Of a DNA stretch of 64,000 nucleotides, positions 35,014 to 43,172 are shown in pieces. The DNA is from Palsa-870 sp035937155 (GTDB lineage Bacteria > Chloroflexota > Dormibacteria > Dormibacterales > Dormibacteraceae), in NCBI GenBank assembly GCA_035937155.1, contig DASYVJ010000004.1, forward strand, positions 33,858-97,857, read 5' to 3'. A program made the position numbers and the translations under genes. The notes under the pieces were generated by a model. It made no database searches, was not told where the DNA came from, and saw nothing but the letters and a program-made list of their open reading frames with translations. Positions within the stretch are counted from its first letter, which is position 1; every line of letters starts with the position of its first letter.

Positions 35014-37068
35014 TCACCCGCCCCAGTCAGGCAGCAGCCGGAGCTGCTCGACCCGTCGTGCGCTCGGCGCATAGGCCAGGTTGAAGTAGTCGACCGCCAT
35101 CCGACGGGCGGCGAACGCCGTCGCGGTGTGACGGATGGAAGCGCGCATCATGTCGACCCAACGCTGCGGGATCCCGTCCTTGTCGCGCTCGAAGTACGCA
35201 GGCACGACGTCTCGTTCCAGCAGGCGGTAAAGGCCTTCCGCTTCCGCGCGATCGTCAGTGTCCGGGCGCTCGAGCGTCGCCCCAGAAGGAATCGCCCAAC
35301 CGAGCTCAGGCCGGTAAGCCTCATCCCACCAGCCGTCCAGGATGCTGACATTGAGGCCTCCGTTGGCGCCGGCTTTCATGCCGCTGGTGCCGCTCGCCTC
35401 GAGGAAGCGCTTCGGATTGTTGAGCCACACATCCGCGCCGTGCACGAGATAGCGCGCGAGCTCGATGTCGTAATCCTTGAGAAACGAGACGTGAGGCTCC
35501 TCGCGTGCGAAAGCGACAATTTTCGCGAGGATGTCTTTCCCGGGCTGGTCGGCAGGGTGCGACTTACCCGCAAACAGAAGCTGCACGGGTCGCTTCGAGT
35601 TGTTGAGCAGCGCTTTGAGCCGCGCCGGGTCCTGCAGCAACAGGTTCGCGCGCTTGTAGGGCGCGAACCGGCGGGCGAACCCGAAGGTCAGCGCGTTAGC
35701 GTCCAGATCTCGCGGACTTTCGGCGCGCAGCTTGGCGAATTCGAGCAGGCGGCGCTTCAACTCGACATGAATCGCCCACAGCTCCGCCGAAGGGATCTCG
35801 AATACCGCGTGCCAGCGTCCGTCCCGGCCGTCGAGGTCCCACCAGTCCGGTCCAACGTAGCGGCAGAGAAGCTCGGTGATCTCCGGCGCGATCCACGTCG
35901 GCATGTGCACGCCGTTCGTGACCGAGCCGACCGGGATCTGGGTTTCGGGTAGGCCCTTCCATGCGTCCTTCCACAGACGCCGCGACACCGCGCCGTGCAG
36001 CCGGCTGACCCCGACCGACTGATCGGCGAGCCGCAGCGCGGCATATGTCGTGCACAGCCGCTCGCGCGGGTCGCCCGGACGCTGACGCCCAAGGTCCATG
36101 AAGCGGTCGAACGAGATGCCGACCTGGCTCAGATAAGGGCCCAGGAGGTCCCATACGAGGCCCGGCTCGAAATAGTCGCTGCCCGCTGCGATGGGAGTGT
36201 GCGTGGTGAACACGATCCCCGCTCGGGCGACAAGCCTCGCCTCTTCCAGCGTCATCTGCCGTGAGGTGCGCAGCTCGCGAATGCGCTCGATCGCGCAGAG
36301 AAAGCTGTGGCCCTCATTGAGGTGGAAGACGCCGGCCGTCAGGCCGAGCGCGTGCAGCGCCCGCACGCCACCGATGCCCAACACGATCTCTTGGCGCAAG
36401 CGCCGGTCGGGCTCGGGCACGTAAAGCCGGTCGGTGATCGCGCGCAGGTCGGGATCGTTGGCTTCGAGATCGGTGTCGAGAAGGAAAAGCGGCACGCGCC
36501 CGATCTGCGCACGCCAGACTCCGATGCGAACCGTGCGCGTGCCGATGGGCGCGTCGACCTCGACGCCCTCGACTTTCTTGATCGGAAGGTCGGCGCCGCG
36601 GTGCTCCGAGTACACCTCGATCTGCTGGCCGGAGGCGTCGATCTCCTGCCGCCCGAAACCCTGCTTGTACAGCAGGCCGACGGCGACCAGGGGAAGCCCA
36701 AGGTCGCTGGTCGCCTTCAGGTGGTCGCCGGCGAGGACGCCAAGGCCGCCGGAGTAGATGGGCAGGCATTCGGCGAGGCCGTACTCGAGTGAGAAGTAGG
36801 CGACGACGAGCGGGGCGTGTGCATCCATGAATCGCGGATGGAGGTCGTAATACTCGCTGCGGGCCTTGCGCGCGCCTTCGAGCGCCGCGCGGACATCCTC
36901 CCGCTCCAACGCGCGAGTCACCACAGCGTCGCCGAGCTGGTTGAGCAGCAGGATGGGATTTTGCCGGGTCGACTCCCAGAGCTCAGGATCGATCGTGCGA
37001 AAGAGATTCTCGATGCGTGGCTGCCAGGTCCAGAGCAGATCGAGAGCGAATTCTTTTAGTTCTTCCAC
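35014..37068 (-). CDS. glgP: Alpha-glucan phosphorylase (GT35)
   Basis: A 684-residue short-type alpha-glucan phosphorylase that releases glucose 1-phosphate from glycogen or maltodextrin. The PLP-binding lysine lies in EASGTSGMKAGANGGLNVSILDG. AYFSLEYGLAECLPIYSGGLGVLAGDHLK, FHLNEGHS and TNGVHMPTWI are also family signatures. It starts at GTG 37068 with about 20 nt to the divergent sugar nucleotidyltransferase start. It completes the glycogen cycle with the GT5 fusion, GH57 and the GH15 glucoamylase. Confidence 0.92.
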   Translation of the reverse strand: MEELKEFALDLLWTWQPRIENLFRTIDPELWESTRQNPILLLNQLGDAVVTRALEREDVRAALEGARKARSEYYDLHPRFMDAHAPLVVAYFSLEYGLAECLPIYSGGLGVLAGDHLKATSDLGLPLVAVGLLYKQGFGRQEIDASGQQIEVYSEHRGADLPIKKVEGVEVDAPIGTRTVRIGVWRAQIGRVPLFLLDTDLEANDPDLRAITDRLYVPEPDRRLRQEIVLGIGGVRALHALGLTAGVFHLNEGHSFLCAIERIRELRTSRQMTLEEARLVARAGIVFTTHTPIAAGSDYFEPGLVWDLLGPYLSQVGISFDRFMDLGRQRPGDPRERLCTTYAALRLADQSVGVSRLHGAVSRRLWKDAWKGLPETQIPVGSVTNGVHMPTWIAPEITELLCRYVGPDWWDLDGRDGRWHAVFEIPSAELWAIHVELKRRLLEFAKLRAESPRDLDANALTFGFARRFAPYKRANLLLQDPARLKALLNNSKRPVQLLFAGKSHPADQPGKDILAKIVAFAREEPHVSFLKDYDIELARYLVHGADVWLNNPKRFLEASGTSGMKAGANGGLNVSILDGWWDEAYRPELGWAIPSGATLERPDTDDRAEAEGLYRLLERDVVPAYFERDKDGIPQRWVDMMRASIRHTATAFAARRMAVDYFNLAYAPSARRVEQLRLLPDWGG

Positions 37069-37091
37069 GGGCGACCTACGATGGTAACCAG

Positions 37092-39614
37092 ATGAAGGCA
37101 GTCGTCATGGCGGGAGGGGAGGGGTCGCGCCTGCGACCGCTCACGAGCCGGCAGCCCAAACCCCTGGTCCCGGTAGCGGGGCGGCCGATCATGGAGCACA
37201 TCCTTCTGCACCTGCGCCGCCACCAGATGCGCGACGTGGTCGCCACGGTGCAGTACCTCGGTGCATCCATCCGGAACTATTTCGGCGACGGCTCAGAGCA
37301 GGGCGTCGCCCTGTCGTACTCGGTGGAGGACTCGCCGCTCGGTACGGCCGGCTCCGTCATGCTCGCCCGCCAGCAGCTGACCGAGCCTTTCGTCGTCATC
37401 TCGGGCGACTCGCTGACCGACATCGACCTTTCCGCAGCCACACGCTTTCACAGGGAGCGCCGAGCCATTGCCACGATCGTCCTCAAGCCGGTGCCCAATC
37501 CCCTCGAGTACGGGGTGGTCGTCGTGGACGAGGGCGGGGCGGTTCAGCGCTTCATCGAGAAACCGAGCTGGGGTGAGGTGATCTCCGATCTCGCCAACAC
37601 CGGCATCTACATTCTCGACCCCGCCGTCTTCGACTTCTTCCGCGCCGGAGAGGTGACGGATTGGTCTGGCGACGTCTTTCCCAAGCTATTGAAAGAGGGC
37701 GAGCACGTCTTTGGCTGGGTGGCGTCGGGTTACTGGGAGGACGTGGGCAGCCACGCGGCTTACGTCAAAGCGAACTTCGACTGCCTCGAAGGCAAGGTGA
37801 AGGTGCAGATTCCCGGCGACCGCGTCGGTGATTCGACGTGGATCCACCCGGAGGCCGAGGTGTCGCCCGGCGCTCGTATCGATGGCCCTGCCCTCATCTG
37901 CGCCGGAGCGAAGGTACGCGCCGGCGCGTGGATCAACGGCCCGTGCGTGGTCGGCGGTTACACGACAGTCGACACCGGGGTGAAGATCTCGAACTCCATC
38001 ACCTGGGATCACACCTACATCGGGCTGAACTCCCGTCTTCGAGGCGCTGTCGTCTGCCGTTCGGTGACGATCAAGAACGGCTGCCTCCTCGAAGAGGGAA
38101 GCGTGATCGGCAGCGACGTCGTCATCGGCGCTGGCTCGACAGTCAACCCAAACGTTCGCATCTGGCCGAACAAGGAAGTGGAACCGGGCGCGGTTGTCCA
38201 CGAGTCGATCATCTGGGCGGGCTCGTGGAAGCGCGGACTCTTCAGCTCGTACGGGCTGAATGGTTTGATCAACGTGGAGTTCACTCCGGAGTTCGCGTCC
38301 AGGCTCGGCGCCGCGATCGGCGCTCTCGCACCTAAGGGCACAGAGATCGGCATCTCACGCGACTACACCAGGTCGGCCCGGATGATCAGCCGCGCCTTGA
38401 TGTCAGGCATGATCTCCGCGGGCACGAGCGTGACCGACCTGTCGGTGCTGCCCGCGCCTGTTTCTCGGTACTGGGCGCGCCACAATCACGTTGCCGCCGT
38501 GCACGTGCAGACGTCGCCCGTGGATCCACGCTCGGCGGACATCCGCTTGTTCGACGACCACGGCCTGAACCCCGACAAGCGCAGCGAACGCCGCCTCGAG
38601 GGTCTCTTCTTCCGCGAGGACATCCGTCGTGCGTCGCACTACGAGATGGGCCGCATCGTGCGGCGGGACGGTCAGACCGACCGCTACGTAGACGACATGA
38701 TCGCGAAGCTTGACCTGGAGGCGGTGCGAGGCGCGGCGTTCAAGGTGCTGGTCGATTACAACAATGGCGCCGCGGCGTTGGTGCTGCCGAGAGTCTTCCA
38801 GGAGCTGAACTGCACAGTCATCCCGCTCAACGCCTCGCCGGCTGAAATCATCCTGGAACAGGATGAGGAGACTTTTCGCGACCACCTGACGGAGATGGGG
38901 CTGATCGTCGCGGCTGTGAAGGCCAAGGTCGGAGTGCTCATCGACACGCCCGGCGAGAGGTGTTTCCTCGTGGACGAGACCGGGACCGTGCTTGACCACG
39001 ACACGGCGTTCGCGGTCATTACCCAGCTTGCGCTCACCAACCGGACCGGCATGGTGCTCGGCCCGGCGTCAGCGTCCCTGGCGTTTTCGATGATCGCCGA
39101 GCGAATGCACAGCAGGTTCGTCCCGACCAAGATCACTCCCGGCGCAGTCCTCCGGGCAGCGCAGCATGCCGAAACGGTGGTGGCGTCGGACGGGTCGGGC
39201 GGTTACTGCTGGCCCGATTTCGCGGTGTCGTTCGATGCGGTTTTCACGACGGTGCGGCTGCTGGAGCTCCTGGCACAAACAGGCTCGTCGCTGGGCGCAC
39301 TCCGAGAGTGGACCCCGGCCGTCTCGCATCGAACCGCGGTCGAGTTCTGCCCCTGGGAGGTCAAGGGTCGCGTCATGCGAACCATGATGGAGAGGCATAT
39401 GCGCGACCGGGTCGATCTGACGGACGGCGTGAAAGTATTCGTCGAGGGTGGGTGGGTGCTGGTGGTGCCTGATGCAGACCGGCCGGAATACCACATCATC
39501 GCCTCGACGCTCGACCCAGTGCAGGCCGACCGCCTGCTCGCCGAGTACTCGCAGCTGGTGCGATCAGTCGTCGCCGAAGCGGCGCCCCAGGCCGAGGCAG
39601 TAGTCGAAACGTAG
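37092..39614 (+). CDS. Nucleotidyltransferase-LbH-phosphohexomutase fusion (GDP-mannose pyrophosphorylase/phosphomannomutase type)
   Basis: An 840-residue fusion. Residues 1-235 are a sugar-1-phosphate nucleotidyltransferase (GGEGSRLRPLTSRQPKPLVPV, SGDSLTDID, GYWEDVGS). Residues about 250-370 form a left-handed beta-helix of hexapeptides. Residues about 380-825 form a phosphohexomutase fold. The expected phosphoserine loop TASHNP is absent and replaced by VQTSPVDPRSADIRLFDDHG, so the mutase part probably cannot be phosphorylated. ATG 37092 is chosen over an upstream frame because the NTP loop begins at once; TACGAT lies 9 nt before it. The product may be GDP-mannose or another NDP-hexose for the glycosyltransferases nearby. 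Confidence 0.8.
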   Translation: MKAVVMAGGEGSRLRPLTSRQPKPLVPVAGRPIMEHILLHLRRHQMRDVVATVQYLGASIRNYFGDGSEQGVALSYSVEDSPLGTAGSVMLARQQLTEPFVVISGDSLTDIDLSAATRFHRERRAIATIVLKPVPNPLEYGVVVVDEGGAVQRFIEKPSWGEVISDLANTGIYILDPAVFDFFRAGEVTDWSGDVFPKLLKEGEHVFGWVASGYWEDVGSHAAYVKANFDCLEGKVKVQIPGDRVGDSTWIHPEAEVSPGARIDGPALICAGAKVRAGAWINGPCVVGGYTTVDTGVKISNSITWDHTYIGLNSRLRGAVVCRSVTIKNGCLLEEGSVIGSDVVIGAGSTVNPNVRIWPNKEVEPGAVVHESIIWAGSWKRGLFSSYGLNGLINVEFTPEFASRLGAAIGALAPKGTEIGISRDYTRSARMISRALMSGMISAGTSVTDLSVLPAPVSRYWARHNHVAAVHVQTSPVDPRSADIRLFDDHGLNPDKRSERRLEGLFFREDIRRASHYEMGRIVRRDGQTDRYVDDMIAKLDLEAVRGAAFKVLVDYNNGAAALVLPRVFQELNCTVIPLNASPAEIILEQDEETFRDHLTEMGLIVAAVKAKVGVLIDTPGERCFLVDETGTVLDHDTAFAVITQLALTNRTGMVLGPASASLAFSMIAERMHSRFVPTKITPGAVLRAAQHAETVVASDGSGGYCWPDFAVSFDAVFTTVRLLELLAQTGSSLGALREWTPAVSHRTAVEFCPWEVKGRVMRTMMERHMRDRVDLTDGVKVFVEGGWVLVVPDADRPEYHIIASTLDPVQADRLLAEYSQLVRSVVAEAAPQAEAVVET

Positions 39615-39638
39615 TCGCCTAGAATCTGAGGGCGAGGC

Positions 39639-39714
39639 GCGGGAGTAGCTCACCTGGTAGAGCGCAACCTTCCCAAGGTTGAGGTAGCGAGTTCGAGGCT
39701 CGTCTCCCGCTCCA
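39639..39714 (+). tRNA. tRNA-Gly(CCC)
   Basis: GCGGGAG pairs with CTCCCGC. The anticodon arm CAACC-TTCCCAA-GGTTG gives anticodon CCC. The T-arm is GCGAGTTCGAGGCTCGT, and CCA is encoded at 39712-39714. Length is 76 nt. Confidence 0.95.
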
Positions 39715-39767
39715 TTCTTGTCAGACGATCAAGCGAGCGTGGGGATGTGCCCACTTAGATTCAGGGG

Positions 39768-39828
39768 TTGCATTTGGACCAGGGCCACATAACATGATCC
39801 GGCCCCGCTTAACGACTACGACTAGGAG
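39768..39828 (+). promoter_or_regulatory. Promoter and SD of the amine oxidase gene
   Basis: TTGCAT (39768-39773), 16 nt, TAACAT (39790-39795), then AGGAG at 39824-39828, 9 nt before ATG 39838. Unlike many genes here, this one has a leader of about 35 nt with an SD. Confidence 0.55.
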
Positions 39829-39837
39829 TCAACGTTT

Positions 39838-41484
39838 ATGGCCCGGACGCCCCTGCTGAGCAAGCTCCAGAGACTTGTCGCGGATTTCAAAGAGGCCGAC
39901 CAATCGGGCCGCACCGTGGAAGCGGTGCAGGACGAGCGCCGGCGTAGGCTGAGCCGCCGCGACTTTCTCAAGGTCAGCGGCGCGGCAGTCGGCGCCGTCG
40001 CACTGTCGGGCCAGATACCGGCATTTGCTCAGATGGCGCCCCGGATCGCCATCATCGGGGGCGGCATCTCCGGCCTCAACGCGGCACTCACTCTGCGCGA
40101 TGCGGGTCACGCGTCAACCGTCTACGAGGCGTCCAGCCGCGTCGGCGGGCGGATGCACTCTGACACGACCTCGTGGCTCAACGGCCAGACCAGCGAGCAC
40201 TGCGGCGAGCTGATCGATTCGGGGCACGCGACGATCCTTTCACTCGCACAGCGTTTCAACCTGACGACAGTCGACCTCGTGGCTGCAGAGCCCCCGGGAT
40301 CGAACGACACGTATTTCTTCGGCGGCCACTACTACTCCGCCGCCCGGGCGAACAAGGACTTCAAGCCGGTCTTCGAGCGGCTGACCGCCGACAACACCGC
40401 CGCCCCGTTTCCGACGCAGTACAACAAGTTCACCCCGGCCGGCTTCGACCTCGACCACATGAGCGTGTACCACTGGATCGAAAGCAGAGTTCCCGGGGGA
40501 CACGGCTCGAAGCTCGGTCAGCTGTTCGACGTCGCCTACAACATCGAGTACGGCAACGTCACGACGGAGCAAAGCGCGTTGAACATCGTGTACCTGCTTT
40601 ACAACCCGCCGATCACCAACGGATTCACCATCTTCGGCGCGTCTGATGAGCGCTTCCACATCGCTGGTGGCAACGAGAGGCTGCCGAAGGCAATCGCCGC
40701 AGCCCTTCCGCCGGAGAGCGTGAAGCTGAACACCAAGCTCACAGGTATCGTGCGCAACTCGAACAACAGCTACACGCTGACGTTTGCCGCACCCGAAGGA
40801 ACCGTTGACACGATCGTGGATCGCGTGATCATGGCCATCCCGTTCTCGGTTCTGCGGACCATCCTTACCTCGGACGCCGCCTACCGAGCCGCTGGATTCA
40901 CAGCGCTCAAGCAGACCGCGATAACGCAGCTCGGTTATGGAAAGAATGCGAAGCTCAATCTCCAGTTCGACAGCCGGCTGTGGGATCACGTTGGGCCGTG
41001 GGGCAACAGCACAGGCACCAGCTTCGCTGACACCGGCTACCAGAACGCCTGGGACGTCACCCGAGGCCAGAATGGCTCTACGGGGATCATGGTCGCCTAC
41101 AACGGAGGCGGTGTGCCGCTGTCTTCGTTCGCGGGCAACCCCAAGGACCCCGCTGTGGTGGCGAGCTTTGCAAGGACCTTTCTGGATCAGGTCGACGACG
41201 TGTTCCCAGGCATCAGCCGGCACTGGAATGGTCGGGCCACGCTTGACGTGCCTCGCATCGACCCGTTCGCGCTGGGCTCCTACTCATACTGGAAAGTGGG
41301 CCAGTACACGCTCTTCAGCGGTTATGAGGGCGCGCGGCAGCCAGACATCAACACAGGCAAGTGCCACTTCGCGGGCGAGCAATCATCCACCAACTTCCAG
41401 GGCTTCATGGAGGGCGGTGCGGGAGAAGGAGCCCGCGCAGCGAACGAGATCCTGAGCGAGTACAAAGCGGGCATATTCCCGTAA
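39838..41484 (+). CDS. Tat-exported flavin amine oxidase
   Basis: A 548-residue FAD protein. A twin-arginine signal (RRRLSRRDFLKVSG) begins around residue 37 and is followed by a hydrophobic stretch ending in QIPAFAQ. The Rossmann motif IAIIGGGISGLNAALTLRDAG, YEASSRVGGRM and the C-terminal CHFAGEQSSTNFQGFMEGGAGEGARAANEIL match flavin monoamine oxidases. It oxidises primary or polyamines, giving H2O2, and should act outside the membrane after folding with FAD in the cytoplasm. The long N-region before the RR is unusual but seen in this group. Confidence 0.85.
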   Translation: MARTPLLSKLQRLVADFKEADQSGRTVEAVQDERRRRLSRRDFLKVSGAAVGAVALSGQIPAFAQMAPRIAIIGGGISGLNAALTLRDAGHASTVYEASSRVGGRMHSDTTSWLNGQTSEHCGELIDSGHATILSLAQRFNLTTVDLVAAEPPGSNDTYFFGGHYYSAARANKDFKPVFERLTADNTAAPFPTQYNKFTPAGFDLDHMSVYHWIESRVPGGHGSKLGQLFDVAYNIEYGNVTTEQSALNIVYLLYNPPITNGFTIFGASDERFHIAGGNERLPKAIAAALPPESVKLNTKLTGIVRNSNNSYTLTFAAPEGTVDTIVDRVIMAIPFSVLRTILTSDAAYRAAGFTALKQTAITQLGYGKNAKLNLQFDSRLWDHVGPWGNSTGTSFADTGYQNAWDVTRGQNGSTGIMVAYNGGGVPLSSFAGNPKDPAVVASFARTFLDQVDDVFPGISRHWNGRATLDVPRIDPFALGSYSYWKVGQYTLFSGYEGARQPDINTGKCHFAGEQSSTNFQGFMEGGAGEGARAANEILSEYKAGIFP

Positions 41485-41506
41485 GCGGTTAAGAGGGGGG
41501 TGACAA

Positions 41507-41537
41507 GGGGGCCGCAGCGTGCGGCCTCCTTTTCTTT
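41507..41537 (+). terminator. Rho-independent terminator after the amine oxidase
   Basis: GGGGGCCGCA-GCG-TGCGGCCTCC forms a 10-bp stem followed by TTTTCTTT. It abuts the stop codon of the convergent MFS gene. Confidence 0.85.
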
Positions 41538-42703
41538 CAGCTGCGCCCGGTCGGGATCCGGAGCGGCAGAGCCAGCCAGCCCATCGCCACGGTCGCGGCC
41601 ACACCCGGCGCAAAGGCCAGGGCGGCCACGCCGCTGACGTCCCACAGCGTGCCCGCGATCAGCGGCACGACGAACGCGGTCCCGTACTGCAACGTGAAGA
41701 CGGCCGCGCTCATGCGATGCACGTCGCCGGCGGCAGCGAGCTTGGGCGGCAGTGTCAGCGCGACGATGAAGGCGAGGGCGGCGGCAAAGCCAAGCACGAA
41801 GGCCCAAACGACTACGCCGGCGCCTGGTGTGAAAACGATCCCGAGCTGCGCGATTCCCATTAGCACGCTCGAGCCGATGAAGCCGACCCGGCCGGTGAGA
41901 AGCCGCTCCCGGAGCGCGACGGCGGGGGCCGTCAGCAGCTGGGCGCCGTTCAGCACGAACAGAGTTGGCGCGATAAGCGAATGCCGTCCGGTTTGTTCCA
42001 GGAAGTCCGGGACGTAAGCGTTGGTACCGAAATAAACGGCTGAGGCCATCCCCATCACGAGACCGATCCGCACGGCCGGACCCTCGCGCCAGCTGGGCCA
42101 CCAGCGGGACGGGGCGGTCTGTGCCAATCTCCTGCGCACGGGCGCGGCGAGCACGATGCCGACGCCACTGACCAGGACGACTACGGACCACAGCGCCATG
42201 GCCCAGCGCCAGTCGCCGTGGGCGAGGGGCAGCACGCCCACCGGGGTCGTAAGCGCGGTCGGCAATGTCTCTCCGATCAGGATGCCGTTGCTGTAAACCG
42301 CGGTGGCGATGGCGATGCGGCGCGGGAACCAGTCCCGGACCAGGGATGGAAAGGCCGGCTGGCTCACCGCGACTCCGACGCCCATCAGGAACGTGGCCGT
42401 GAAGAGAACGTGTGTGCTTGGGCCGAATCCCCGCAGCGCGCCGAACACTGCGACGAAGCCAAGTCCCACGAACAACGCGCCGCGCACGCCGAGCTTGGCG
42501 ATGAGGAGTGACCCTGGCACCGCGGCGATGGCCAGCAGCAACACCGGCAGGGAGACGAGAGCGCCAACCCCCTTCTCGTCGAGGTGCAGCTCGCGATGGA
42601 TGAGAGGGATCAGCGGCGGCACTGCCAGCATCGTCAGCCGGAGGTCGATGCCGCCAAGCCACAGCAGGAGAAGCCGCACCCACTCGGCCCGCGTGAGCCT
42701 CAT
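41537..42703 (-). CDS. MFS transporter, CynX/NimT-like
   Basis: A 388-residue carrier with 12 predicted TM helices. It has an MFS motif A equivalent between TM2 and TM3 (GSLLIAKLGVRGALF), GVAVSQPAFPSLVRDWFPRRIAIATAVYSNGILIGE in TM4-5 and a short central loop (RRRLAQTAPSRWWPSW). This pattern resembles the cyanate/nitroimidazole branch. Substrate unknown. Its start is 35 nt from the divergent DsrE-like gene, so both may share a promoter region. Confidence 0.8.
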   Translation of the reverse strand: MRLTRAEWVRLLLLWLGGIDLRLTMLAVPPLIPLIHRELHLDEKGVGALVSLPVLLLAIAAVPGSLLIAKLGVRGALFVGLGFVAVFGALRGFGPSTHVLFTATFLMGVGVAVSQPAFPSLVRDWFPRRIAIATAVYSNGILIGETLPTALTTPVGVLPLAHGDWRWAMALWSVVVLVSGVGIVLAAPVRRRLAQTAPSRWWPSWREGPAVRIGLVMGMASAVYFGTNAYVPDFLEQTGRHSLIAPTLFVLNGAQLLTAPAVALRERLLTGRVGFIGSSVLMGIAQLGIVFTPGAGVVVWAFVLGFAAALAFIVALTLPPKLAAAGDVHRMSAAVFTLQYGTAFVVPLIAGTLWDVSGVAALAFAPGVAATVAMGWLALPLRIPTGRS

Positions 42704-42738
42704 GCCGCCCTGCTCAAAGAGTGCCCATACTGTTGCTC

Positions 42739-43101
42739 GTGCCTGGCTTGTTGATCGTCACCTCCACCGGACCTGAGGACCCTACCCGCGCCAGCATCCC
42801 GTTCCACATCGCGGTCAACGGCGCCAAGCCCAACGGCACCCAGGTTGCCATTGCACTCGCCGGCGACGCGGCAGAGCTGGTCAAGCCAGACATCATCGCC
42901 AACGTGTTGGGCTTGGGCATACCGCCGCTGCGCGAGCTGCTCGACAAGTGCCTCGAACAGGACGTTCCGTTTTACGTTTGACGAGGCTGTGCTGAGGCCC
43001 GTGGGGTCTTACCGTCGATGCTGACTCCGAATGCGACGTTCATCACGCCACCCGACCTCGTGCGGCTGACGATGGAGGCCGACAAAGTCCTCAGCTTCTG
43101 A
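42739..43101 (+). CDS. DsrE-family selenoprotein (in-frame TGA read as selenocysteine)
   Basis: A 120-residue DsrE/DsrF-like protein when TGA 42979-42981 is read as Sec81. The N-terminal GLLIVTSTGPEDPTRASIPFHIA, GTQVAIALAGDAAELV, LRELLDKCLEQDVPFYV and the tail after the TGA, RGCAEARG followed by ITPPDLVRLTMEADKVLSF, make one continuous DsrE domain in the same frame. The TGA sits where homologues have the Cys of a C-x-x-C pair, giving U-R-G-C. A SECIS-like stem follows. GTG 42739 has a TAnnnT box just upstream (leaderless); GTG 42721 is the alternative. DsrE proteins relay sulfur or act in redox chemistry. A TGC-to-TGA error or pseudogene is the main rival. Confidence 0.75.
42982..43016 (+). 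promoter_or_regulatory. Putative bacterial SECIS element
   Basis: The stem TGAGGCCC (42993-43000) pairs with GGGTCTTA (43004-43011) over 8 bp with two G-T wobbles, closing a GTG apical loop at 43001-43003. After a C-C mismatch, the stem can extend by three pairs. The loop starts 19 nt after the TGA and has G as first base followed by T, within the usual bacterial SECIS geometry (about 16-37 nt, G/U in the loop). It lies inside the coding frame, as expected for SelB recruitment. Confidence 0.7.
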
Positions 43102-43172
43102 ACCCTCCCCACCATGTGGGGAGGTCGTCCCGGACCGCGAAGCGGACCCGGACGGGTGGGGAGATGGGGCTC
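43102..43172. repeat. Palindromic intergenic element
   Basis: CCTCCCCACC-ATGT-GGGGAGG and GTCCCGG-ACCGCGAAGCGG-ACCCGGAC are hairpins between the converging DsrE-like and acyl-CoA synthetase genes. It belongs in style to the G-run palindromes elsewhere in the window. Confidence 0.5.

Noticed and set aside
41322..42683. 453-codon minus-strand open frame overlapping the MFS gene in another frame
   Set aside because: Arg/Pro/Ala-rich shadow; the 41537-42703 frame has 12 hydrophobic helices and MFS motifs.
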